Shown here: in pieces, positions 8,236 through 14,743 of the stretch
Numbering within the stretch: position 1 is the first letter of the stretch
Layout: each line of letters opens with the position of its first letter
Source: JBHAEC01 sp041855385
GTDB lineage: Bacteria > Bacillota > Negativicutes > Veillonellales > Veillonellaceae
Direction: 5' to 3'
DNA length: 19,065 bases
Assembly: GCA_041855385.1 (NCBI GenBank)
Contig: JBHAEC010000038.1
Span: 1-19,065 of the forward strand
Made by a program: the position numbers and the translations under genes
The notes under the pieces: generated by a model
The model's database searches: none
Told to the model about the DNA's origin: nothing
The model's input: the letters and a program-made list of their open reading frames with translations, nothing else

Positions 8236-8670
8236 CTATAAGTCATCAAACCCATCCAAGGATTCGGCCAAACTTTCCATCTCCGGTTCAATGGCTTTCA
8301 TATAATTTTCATATCCTTCCCGGCTCCAAATTTCAATTCGATCTGCCACACCGACAACAACAGCCTCTTTAATAAGATCAGCATGCTCTCTCAGATTGGC
8401 AGGTATTAAAATTCTTCCTTGTTTATCAAACTCCACTTCGCTTGCACCACCCACAAAAAAGCGTTTAATAGCACGTACATTAGCCTTTGTAGAAGCCATT
8501 CCCGCAAGCTTTTTGGAAAATTTCTCCCAACCTTCCATCGTATATACAGTGAGACAATTGTCTAAACCTTGAGTAATAACACACTGCTCTCCCAATTTTT
8601 CGCGAAATTTGGTGGGAATGATAAGACGTCCCTTAGCATCAATTGTGTGAGAAAACTCTCCCATAAACAT
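8236..8670 (-). CDS. mraZ: Transcriptional regulator MraZ
   Basis: MraZ is an oligomeric AbrB/SpoVT-fold DNA-binding protein that, in the species studied, regulates its own dcw operon through short repeated sites near the promoter. The chosen protein has 144 aa, starts MFMGEFSHTID, and contains two half-domains with DAKGR (11-15) and DKQGR (82-86), the characteristic tandem motif. The frame extends upstream to 8712, but the ATG at 8670 is preceded by a near-perfect AAGGAGGTGA, and MFMGE is the usual MraZ start. It is the first gene of the dcw cluster. The promoter region carries TGG-type repeats with exact 10-bp spacing, listed separately. Confidence 0.96.
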   Translation of the reverse strand: MFMGEFSHTIDAKGRLIIPTKFREKLGEQCVITQGLDNCLTVYTMEGWEKFSKKLAGMASTKANVRAIKRFFVGGASEVEFDKQGRILIPANLREHADLIKEAVVVGVADRIEIWSREGYENYMKAIEPEMESLAESLDGFDDL

Positions 8671-8696
8671 CTGTCTCACCTCCTTTTCAATAGATC

Positions 8697-8731
8697 CACC
8701 ACTATATGACAAAGTTTACCATATTCCCCCA
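8697..8731 (-). promoter_or_regulatory. Candidate MraZ operator: four repeats at 10-bp spacing
   Basis: On the minus strand, TGGGG begins at 8731, TGGTA at 8721, TGTCA at 8711 and TGGTG at 8701: four units at exactly one helical turn, the third degenerate. MraZ boxes described in other bacteria are short TGG-containing repeats (TGGGN in E. coli) separated by 5 bp, that is, a 10-bp period, near the mraZ promoter. Here they overlap the predicted -10 region and the transcription start. The repeats are seen directly; binding by this MraZ is inferred. Confidence 0.65.
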
Positions 8732-8741
8732 CTTTTATCAA
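8713..8741 (-). promoter_or_regulatory. Predicted mraZ (dcw) promoter
   Basis: TTGATA (8741-8736) and TAAACT (8718-8713) are separated by 17 bases, and TGG directly precedes the -10, giving an extended -10. The element lies about 45 bases before the mraZ start and overlaps the first two candidate MraZ repeats. TATAGT at 8706-8701 is a better isolated -10 but has no matching -35. This prediction rests on hexamer matches only. Confidence 0.5.
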
Positions 8742-8882
8742 TACAAGCAGGGAAAATATTTTAATTTTTATCATTTTTTCTTTGTTTTATTCTCTTTTTC
8801 TTTATTTTTCAAACATTTGTTCCTTTTTTTGCTCATTTGTTCGAAGAAAACGGTTTGCAAAAAATACTCATTTTTAGAATTG
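8742..8882. other. AT-rich intergenic stretch upstream of the mraZ promoter
   Basis: This is the middle of the 333-bp gene-free interval between trxA and mraZ. It is strongly A-rich on the minus strand. It holds two GAACAAATG units 20 bases apart (8822-8814 and 8842-8834, minus strand), the first part of a LexA-like near-palindrome, and a weaker possible promoter (TTGAAA 8812-8807, TAAAAC 8789-8784, 17-base spacer). I see no open frame with a ribosome binding site and no RNA gene. Confidence 0.5.
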
Positions 8883-8931
8883 CAAAATAAAAAACTGCGA
8901 AATTATTAACTCCTAATAACTTCGCAGTTTT
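8883..8931 (-). terminator. Intrinsic terminator after trxA
   Basis: The 11-bp arms AAAACTGCGAA (8891-8901) and TTCGCAGTTTT (8921-8931) are followed inward by one mismatch and a 6-bp TTATTA/TAATAA extension with a 5-base loop. On the minus strand the stem runs into TTTTTATTTT, a clear U-tract. It lies about 70 bases after the trxA stop and separates the trxA unit from the dcw cluster. Confidence 0.85.
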
Positions 8932-9003
8932 AAACCGATCTAATATTCTTTTATATTTTTATACTTCTAAGTTCCGACAAAAAATCTTCGACTACAGGAT
9001 GGT

Positions 9004-9330
9004 TTATAAAGCAGCTTCTACCATCTCTTGTAACTCAGACAGTGTCTTATATCCAATCAAACGATTTACTTCCTTGCCATCTTTAAAAACGGCAAACGTA
9101 GGCAACACTTCAATAGAATGGCCTTGTCCAAGCCCCGGTTGCTCATCGCAATTCACCTTATAAAAGTCAACCTTATCCTTCAACGCCTCAGCTAATGCGT
9201 CATACACAGGCATCATACGCACGCAATAGCCACACCATGGAGCCCAAAAGTCCACAACTACCACACGACCACTTTCAACCACTTTTTCATTAAATTCCGC
9301 TTCTACCAATTCTTTGATTTCTACTGCCAT
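9004..9330 (-). CDS. trxA: Thioredoxin with CGYC active site
   Basis: This is a small cytoplasmic thiol-disulfide oxidoreductase of 108 aa, the normal thioredoxin length. It has VVDFWAPWCGYC at 25-36 and the cis-proline loop VLPTF (75-79) facing the active site. The redox pair is Cys33 and Cys36. The usual CGPC motif is CGYC here: the proline is Tyr, a change known from other thioredoxin-fold proteins to shift redox potential and substrate choice. There is no signal peptide. The ATG at 9330 follows an AAAGGA site, 15 bases after the upstream CoA-binding gene, with which it forms a two-gene unit closed by a terminator. A role in reducing target proteins under oxygen exposure is inferred. Confidence 0.9.
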   Translation of the reverse strand: MAVEIKELVEAEFNEKVVESGRVVVVDFWAPWCGYCVRMMPVYDALAEALKDKVDFYKVNCDEQPGLGQGHSIEVLPTFAVFKDGKEVNRLIGYKTLSELQEMVEAAL

Positions 9331-9345
9331 ATTCTACATCCTTTC

Positions 9346-9726
9346 CTATTTCTCATTCAACTCTACTAATACACAAGCGGTGATAACGTGAAGTCCCAAC
9401 TTCTTTCCTTTTTCTATAACGGCCACTTTATCAGCTCCCGGTTGCAACCAAACAGTGGTAATTCCCAAGGTTTTACACTCATCAAGTGCACCCAAACCAA
9501 TACGATCAGGTACCACAAAATTAACAACCGCCGGAGTCTGGGGTAAATCCTGTAAAGATTTATAACAAGTGTCTCCATCAATTTCGGTAAGTCCGGGATT
9601 TACAGGATATACTGTATAACCATAGTCTTTCAGTCGCTTGTAAATAATATAGCCGAACTTATCTTTTTTCGCACTTGCCCCTAAAACAGCCCATACTTTT
9701 TGTTTTAACGCTTCTTCGATTATCAC
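9346..9726 (-). CDS. CoA-binding (succinyl-CoA synthetase-like Rossmann) domain protein
   Basis: This is a single-domain protein of the CoA-binding family (YccU type, the Rossmann module shared with succinyl-CoA ligase alpha). VWAVLGASAKKDKFG near the N-terminus is the nucleotide-binding loop, followed by YTVYPVNPGLTEIDG and VNFVVPD, then ITTVWLQPG, all typical of the family. Catalytic function is not established for these stand-alone proteins. The frame opens with GTG at 9735, but that codon lies within the AGAGGTG ribosome binding site. The next GTG at 9726 has correct eight-base spacing, so I prefer it, giving 126 aa. The unit has its own consensus-like promoter and continues into trxA. 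Confidence 0.85.
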   Translation of the reverse strand: MIIEEALKQKVWAVLGASAKKDKFGYIIYKRLKDYGYTVYPVNPGLTEIDGDTCYKSLQDLPQTPAVVNFVVPDRIGLGALDECKTLGITTVWLQPGADKVAVIEKGKKLGLHVITACVLVELNEK

Positions 9727-9734
9727 AGCTTTCA

Positions 9735-9739
9735 CCTCT
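9735..9739 (-). promoter_or_regulatory. Ribosome binding site deciding the GTG start at 9726
   Basis: AGAGG (9739-9735) lies eight bases before the GTG at 9726. The upstream GTG at 9735 overlaps this site and has none of its own, so the downstream GTG is the more likely start. Confidence 0.6.
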
Positions 9740-9746
9740 TATATTT

Positions 9747-9774
9747 ATTATATAACAATATCGAATTATGTCAA
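9747..9774 (-). promoter_or_regulatory. Consensus sigma-70/sigma-A-type promoter for the CoA-binding/trxA unit
   Basis: TTGACA (9774-9769) and TATAAT (9752-9747) both match consensus exactly, with a 16-base spacer. The TGA stop of gluQ (9773-9771) lies inside the -35 hexamer. The expected transcription start at about 9740 would leave a leader of only about 14 bases before the GTG at 9726, just enough for the ribosome binding site. Strong constitutive expression is inferred. Confidence 0.8.
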
Positions 9775-10766
9775 TCTAGAACATGAGAATCCCAAGTTAT
9801 ATGCGTACGCTTTAGTAAATTTGGAAATATTGATTTTCCCTTGATTGCCTTTTCTCCTGCTAATTCTAAGGCTTCCTCTATCCGCAAACACCTGTAACCG
9901 TTGTCTTTTTTACACAATCCCGCCAATTTCGCAAAAATGGAAATGAGCCGTTCACGAGAAACTCCTTCTTGTTTCATTTCTCTTATAGTAATGCTCTTTT
10001 GCCTCTTCGAAAGACGATACCCTTCCGAATCAACAAGCAGTGGTACATGGAAAAACTTAGGCAATTTACTACTCAATCTTTTGTGAAATGCGATTTGAAT
10101 AGGGGTAGAATCAAGCAAATCATGCCCCCTAAGTATCTCAGTTATGCCCATCAAGGAGTCGTCAACCGACACTGCAAATTGATAAGCATACATGCCGTCT
10201 CCACGTTTAACGACAATATCGTCAGCCAAAGATTTTATATGATATGTCTGTATTCCCTGTATCCCATCTTCAAAAAAGCCTTCCGAATCTTCCATATGTA
10301 CTCGGTAAGAGGGTTTTCTCCCCTTTTTTCTTTCCATATATTCCCATTCAGATATACCGAAACAAAGACCATCGTACGGATATCGATACTCTCCTTCATG
10401 CGGTGCTGAAGCAATGGATCGCAAGCGTGCCCGATTGCAAAAACAAGGATATATAATCCCCGCTTCATTCCAAGACTGCAACACATATTCATAAATCTCA
10501 CTACGATTGCTTTGATAATAAGTCTCACCGGAGCCTTCTGTTTCCGGCCCCTCATCCCAAGTCACACCAAGCCAAAGCAAGTCATCGATTATGGCTTTCG
10601 CATACTCTTTTTTCGATCGCTCTAAATCAATGTCTTCAATTCGAAGAACATATTGTCCACACTGCGCACGTGCCGATAAAAAGGAGAGAAAGGCCACCCA
10701 GGCATTTCCGATGTGCATATGGCCGGTTGGACTGGGCGCAAATCTACCTTTTACTGCCTTCTTCAT
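9771..10766 (-). CDS. gluQ: Glutamyl-Q tRNA(Asp) synthetase GluQ (YadB)
   Basis: GluQ attaches glutamate to the queuosine base at position 34 of tRNA-Asp. It is a GluRS paralogue lacking the anticodon-binding domain; at 331 aa this protein is far shorter than GluRS (about 470-490 aa). RFAPSPTGHMHIGN (8-21) contains the HIGH-like motif, LSKRQKS (252-258) the KMSKS-like motif. The zinc site fits the GluQ pattern C-x-C ... Y-x3-C: Cys108, Cys110, Tyr131, Cys135. That pattern separates it from a truncated GluRS. The ATG at 10766 has AAGGAG nine bases upstream, starting next to the stop of the M16 peptidase gene, so the two are cotranscribed. Its presence implies queuosine synthesis or salvage elsewhere in the genome. 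Confidence 0.92.
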   Translation of the reverse strand: MKKAVKGRFAPSPTGHMHIGNAWVAFLSFLSARAQCGQYVLRIEDIDLERSKKEYAKAIIDDLLWLGVTWDEGPETEGSGETYYQSNRSEIYEYVLQSWNEAGIIYPCFCNRARLRSIASAPHEGEYRYPYDGLCFGISEWEYMERKKGRKPSYRVHMEDSEGFFEDGIQGIQTYHIKSLADDIVVKRGDGMYAYQFAVSVDDSLMGITEILRGHDLLDSTPIQIAFHKRLSSKLPKFFHVPLLVDSEGYRLSKRQKSITIREMKQEGVSRERLISIFAKLAGLCKKDNGYRCLRIEEALELAGEKAIKGKSIFPNLLKRTHITWDSHVLD

Positions 10767-10784
10767 CTCAAAGTACTCCTTAAC

Positions 10785-13700
10785 TTATTTGGGAAGGGGC
10801 CCGATCTTTTCAAACAATTCCTTTGCTTCTCTAATTTTCCCCTCATTCCCCATAACGCAAATATGATTATCAGCCAACACTGCTTCTATCATGTCCGCAA
10901 ACCCTTGCAGCCTATCTTTTGTACAACCAATAATTTCCTTCTTGGCCTGCACCTTATCTTCCCATGATGCACCGGCAAAATACATCCCCATAGCACGCTC
11001 TCCTCTCATCGAAGGAGTAAGAGGTACTTCTAAAGGACTTATAGTACCGATGATATATTTAGTCAATTCTCTGTCAGAAATTTCAAAGTTCCTGATAAAA
11101 TCGGGAATTTCGCGGTACACTTGAAGAGACTCTCTTAAATTAGGATCCCGGTAGGAGCAAAAAACTACATTCCCATTACGCGTAATATTAGCAAATGCAC
11201 CGTAAGCCCCCCCTTGCACACGTATGCGAAGCCACAGATATTCATATCGAAGAATTGTTTCCAGAACAGCCATAGCTCCCGAATATGTATAACCATGAGA
11301 AGAGAAGTCCCCTCCGATTGCAACATATTGTACCTTGCCGGAAGTAATAATTCCTTCGTTGACAAACTCTTTTGTTGAAACAGGCAGTTTCCTTGGTAGC
11401 ACCTCACTCGTAGCATTTTCTACAACCGGTCCAAGAAAGGATTTAAATGCATCATATTCTTCCTCGGTTCCCACAAATGAAATCTCCAGATTATCCGGGC
11501 GAAACAGTTTTTCCGCCATGGCAGATATTTTTCTTCCCACTTCCTGAAGTTCTATATCGGAAAGAGCCGACAGAAAGGATATGAGTTCATAGCAGCCCAA
11601 ATCACTATAGTCTCTGAGTTTATCGGATTCCGTTACCTGAGCCAAAACTCTCCGGGACACCAAAGAATGCCCTCGCCTGAAAGCTTCAAGATCCCATATC
11701 GCCTTGGCTTCATTGATTAAATCTTTAAGCCTTTTCGTATCGTTAAAACGGCTGGTTCTTATCATTTCCTTGACAAGTTCTAAAGATTTAGGAAGTTTAT
11801 TATGTAGAGCCTTTACCTTTATCGACAAAAGTGCACGATACGGCCACTCTTTTTCATAACAATCCACCACAAAGTTTTGTGTTGAAAATCCTCCTAAGTG
11901 AGTATTAATCTCCTGACCAAGTTCCTGATAAGTATACATTTCTGTCCCCAGTTTGCCGAGAACACCTGCAATAACCTCCACATAAGGAATCTCATCTTTT
12001 TCTAAAACACTTATATCAAAATAAAAATTTACATAGTTAATTCCATTAGCATTAGCGGGAATAAAATGAAGCAAGGCCTTTCCAATTCTCTCCTCACGTC
12101 GTTCAATCCGTTCCACATCGGTAGTTAAGTCTTCCAAAGCCAGTAACGGAATAGATTGCAAAGCTTCCTCCGAATCCGGCTCCGCCTGTCGCTCTTTTAG
12201 CCTTGTCGTCTGTAAAATGATGTCCTCTAACTCTTCATCACTCATAGACTCCTTAATTTTTTTAAGTTTTTGCCTTTCTTCCTCTTCCCTTTTTTCTAAA
12301 AGCCCTTTTTCCGGATAAATGCTAATTAATCCGTAATGAGTGTTTTGAAGAATATACTTTGTCACCAAATCTTCAAAGAATCTTCCCTTAAGTCCTTCTC
12401 TCAGTTCCTCCAGTGGTGTTTCGTAACGCACAGCTTCTAAAGGATCATTGCCGTACAGCCAAAAATCCATCATCCGAATATGGTAAATCAGTCCTTTCGG
12501 ACGTCCTCCGAAATCCGCTTCGCGCAAAGAGAATTCGATCATATTTAGAGAAGCTTCCAACATTTTCTTGTCAAATCCGGTATTCACCATGTCTTGAAGT
12601 GTACTCAATACCGTTTCCATAATGGAGGACGCCATATTCTTTTCAGATCCTGTAACCGTCACATTCCATAGGGGTTGAAGCAAACTATCTAAATAGTATC
12701 CGCTAATATCTTTACCCAGCCCCTTAGAAACCAGTAGCTCTTTAAGCGGTGCCGCAGGAGAAGTCAAAAGAGCGTGTGTCAGTACTTCAAATCCCAGTCG
12801 CTCCGCTTGAGTTCCCCCATGCATTACATAAGTTAATGCGTGTAAAGAGGCTTCTTCTTCCCGTTCTTCTGATGAAATACCATAGGGAAAAGATTTTTTT
12901 ATACCTGACTTAAAAGGCGGTTGAAAAGGAATAAAAGACTTCACCTCTATCTTATCAAAGGCGGACAAATACTCTTTGTCAAGGAACGCCAAACGCTCGT
13001 TAATATCCATCAATCCGTACAAAAAAATATAACTGTTGGAAGGATGGTAGTATTCCTTATAAAAAGCCAAAAAATCTTCATATGTCAAATCCGTAATATA
13101 CTCCGGATCTCCACCGGACTCTACCCCATAAGGAGATTCCGGAAAAAGCTCCTCCATCATATGTCTTTCTAAAATTGAATCGGGAGATGAGAAAACGCCC
13201 TTCATCTCATTATAGACTACACCTTTATATGTCAAATCATCATTTTTAGATTCCAGCTCATAGTGCCATCCCTCTTGGCGTACAATATCAGGATCTTTTG
13301 CTACCCTAGGATAAAATACCGCATCCAAATACACATCCATCAAATTGGCAAAGTCCTTGTCATTTCTACTTGCCACAGGATACATAGTCTTATCGGGAAA
13401 GGTCATGGCATTCAAAAATGTGTTTAGTGAGCCCTTAACAAGTTCTACGAAAGGCTCTTTTAAGGGGAATTTTCTCGACCCGCACAAAACAGAATGCTCC
13501 AAAATATGTGCCACTCCCGTGCTATCTTTCGGTGGTGTCCTAAAAGAAACGGAAAACACCTTATTATCGTCTTTCGTCGTCACATAAAGAAGACGTGCGC
13601 CTGATTTGTGATGCTCCATTTCATAAGCTGTTGCTTCCAGCTCTTTTATATATTCCTCTCTAATAACAAAAAAACCATGGTACACCTGGTTTACTTTCAT
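10785..13700 (-). CDS. M16C (PreP-like, insulinase-family) zinc metallopeptidase
   Basis: This large 971-aa peptidase is expected to degrade unstructured peptides within a closed two-halved chamber. The inverted zinc motif HILEH is at 65-69 (zinc ligands His65 and His69, catalytic Glu68), and the third ligand is probably Glu165 in VVYNEMKGVF. VAHILEHSVLCGSRKFPLKEPF and SPYGVESGGDP are typical of the M16C/presequence-protease branch, which carries four homologous domains on one chain as the length implies. The second half has the expected degenerate C-terminal copy with RVQGGAYGA. No signal peptide is visible, so it is probably cytoplasmic. A charged coiled-coil-like linker at roughly 475-525 joins the halves. 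The ATG at 13700 has AAAGGAG seven bases upstream. gluQ follows after 18 bases. The gene has its own promoter. Confidence 0.93.
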   Translation of the reverse strand: MKVNQVYHGFFVIREEYIKELEATAYEMEHHKSGARLLYVTTKDDNKVFSVSFRTPPKDSTGVAHILEHSVLCGSRKFPLKEPFVELVKGSLNTFLNAMTFPDKTMYPVASRNDKDFANLMDVYLDAVFYPRVAKDPDIVRQEGWHYELESKNDDLTYKGVVYNEMKGVFSSPDSILERHMMEELFPESPYGVESGGDPEYITDLTYEDFLAFYKEYYHPSNSYIFLYGLMDINERLAFLDKEYLSAFDKIEVKSFIPFQPPFKSGIKKSFPYGISSEEREEEASLHALTYVMHGGTQAERLGFEVLTHALLTSPAAPLKELLVSKGLGKDISGYYLDSLLQPLWNVTVTGSEKNMASSIMETVLSTLQDMVNTGFDKKMLEASLNMIEFSLREADFGGRPKGLIYHIRMMDFWLYGNDPLEAVRYETPLEELREGLKGRFFEDLVTKYILQNTHYGLISIYPEKGLLEKREEEERQKLKKIKESMSDEELEDIILQTTRLKERQAEPDSEEALQSIPLLALEDLTTDVERIERREERIGKALLHFIPANANGINYVNFYFDISVLEKDEIPYVEVIAGVLGKLGTEMYTYQELGQEINTHLGGFSTQNFVVDCYEKEWPYRALLSIKVKALHNKLPKSLELVKEMIRTSRFNDTKRLKDLINEAKAIWDLEAFRRGHSLVSRRVLAQVTESDKLRDYSDLGCYELISFLSALSDIELQEVGRKISAMAEKLFRPDNLEISFVGTEEEYDAFKSFLGPVVENATSEVLPRKLPVSTKEFVNEGIITSGKVQYVAIGGDFSSHGYTYSGAMAVLETILRYEYLWLRIRVQGGAYGAFANITRNGNVVFCSYRDPNLRESLQVYREIPDFIRNFEISDRELTKYIIGTISPLEVPLTPSMRGERAMGMYFAGASWEDKVQAKKEIIGCTKDRLQGFADMIEAVLADNHICVMGNEGKIREAKELFEKIGPLPK

Positions 13701-13760
13701 ATTCTGTCTCCTTTATTTATCAGTTTTTTCTACATTAACGTCAGGAAAAATGCTCTTTTT

Positions 13761-13789
13761 ATTGTATCATTCCTCTTATTTTTTTGCAA
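13761..13789 (-). promoter_or_regulatory. Predicted promoter of the M16C peptidase-gluQ unit
   Basis: TTGCAA (13789-13784) and TACAAT (13766-13761) are spaced by 17 bases. TGA directly before the -10 gives an extended -10 element. It lies 60 bases before the peptidase start and just after the lysC-unit terminator, as expected for a new transcription unit. Confidence 0.65.
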
Positions 13790-13848
13790 AAATCCCTCCG
13801 TCTCCTTTCTCTCGACCAGTCTGTTTTTTCACTAGTCACGGTGTTCTG

Positions 13849-13897
13849 AAAAACAAAAAAATCTGTTGGTTTGAAATTGCAATTTCAAACCAACAGA
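13849..13897 (-). terminator. Strong intrinsic terminator of the lysC unit
   Basis: Positions 13862-13897 form a perfect 36-base inverted repeat (18 bp per arm, no unpaired spacer; the tip must open to make a loop). The arms run TCTGTTGGTTTGAAATTG and its exact complement. On the minus strand the stem is followed by TTTTTTTGTTTTT, a strong U-tract. It lies about 55 bases after the last gene of the lysC unit. The plus-strand side has no U-tract, so termination is one-directional. Confidence 0.92.
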
Positions 13898-13952
13898 CCA
13901 TGTTTATTAATTAAACCTTCCTCACGCAAGAATCCCTTTTCCCGCAAAAGCT

Positions 13953-14252
13953 TTACCACTTTTTCTTTCTTCTACATAAGGCAAGTCCTTCTAAAAGCAC
14001 TTCAAAAGCAATAAAGGAAACAGTAACAGGCGGATATAAATTATCCACCACCTTGTAGGCTATGGTAACCTTCTCTTCTGCATAATCAAAAGTTAATCCA
14101 TGTAAATTCGTCGCATAATCAAAAGGGGCCGCCGGTTTTTCCATAGACGGCATAGGCTGCTCTTCTACCTGTTTTAACAAGGATGAAATCAGTATCTCTT
14201 TTGGCATTTCAATGCGAAGCATTTCTTCTACAAAGCTTTCTAAACTATTCAT
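13953..14252 (-). CDS. Hypothetical protein coupled to lysC
   Basis: I do not recognise this 99-aa protein. It starts MNSLESFVEEMLRIEMPKE, an acidic amphipathic helix-like N-terminus. A Pro-rich linker follows (about 33-44, with PMPSMEKPAAP), then a predicted beta-rich part with LTFDYAEEKVTIAYKVV, a more hydrophobic stretch near 76-92 (VTVSFIAFEVLLEGLAL), and a basic tail RRKKKW. The hydrophobic stretch contains charged residues and is not a convincing membrane anchor. The ATG at 14252 lies five bases after lysC ends, and its GGAG site sits inside the lysC end, so it is probably translated with lysC. It does not look like an ACT domain. A role linked to aspartokinase is suggested only by position. 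Confidence 0.7.
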   Translation of the reverse strand: MNSLESFVEEMLRIEMPKEILISSLLKQVEEQPMPSMEKPAAPFDYATNLHGLTFDYAEEKVTIAYKVVDNLYPPVTVSFIAFEVLLEGLALCRRKKKW

Positions 14253-14257
14253 TCTTA

Positions 14258-14743
14258 CTATTCTCCAAATATCTCTTTATGAATTGCTGCTACCGCTCTT
14301 TCGGCAGAATCTCGATTAATAAGGCAAGTAATGCTAATTTCGGAAGTACTAATACTTTCTATATTAATTCCTTCCTTTGCCATTACACCAAACATTTTTG
14401 CCGCCACTCCCGGCGTCCCAAGCATCCCGGCACCGACTACGGATACCTTAGCCATGTTCATATCAACCACGACTTCCCGGATATGTAAAGACTCCCTTAA
14501 CTCAGCAATAACAGCCTCTGCCAAAACCGCATCTTCTTTTGTCGTAGTAAACATAACATCAATTTGATCTCGGTTTGCTTCATGTACACTTTGCACAATC
14601 ATATCAACAACTACATTTTTATCTGCCAATGCCTTAAAGACTTTATAAGCAAAGCCGGGCTTATTTTCTACCCCCAACAATCCGATTTTTGCCGTATTAA
14701 AGTCATGAGCGATTCCGGTAACGCTACGTTTATTTCCTTCCAT
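14258..14743 (-). CDS. Internal start: putative aspartokinase beta (ACT-domain) subunit
   Basis: Within lysC, Met246 (counted from the GTG start) is encoded by ATG at 14743, preceded by GGGAGGA at 14757-14751 with a seven-base spacer, as good a ribosome binding site as any in the window. Translation from here gives 161 aa covering both ACT domains. In Bacillus subtilis aspartokinase II and in Corynebacterium, an in-frame internal start in lysC makes just such a beta subunit for an alpha2-beta2 enzyme; the B. subtilis start is, as I recall, at almost the same residue. The site is seen; production of the subunit is inferred. Confidence 0.7.
   Translation of the reverse strand: MEGNKRSVTGIAHDFNTAKIGLLGVENKPGFAYKVFKALADKNVVVDMIVQSVHEANRDQIDVMFTTTKEDAVLAEAVIAELRESLHIREVVVDMNMAKVSVVGAGMLGTPGVAAKMFGVMAKEGINIESISTSEISITCLINRDSAERAVAAIHKEIFGE

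Noticed and set aside
9969..10409. 146-codon open frame on the plus strand
   Set aside because: It is antisense to gluQ, whose protein is fully convincing, and has no ribosome binding site or recognisable domain.
13814..13837. Imperfect inverted repeat GACCAGT ... ACTAGTC between the lysC-unit terminator and the peptidase promoter
   Set aside because: Seven-base arms with a mismatch and a 10-base spacer are expected by chance at this scale.
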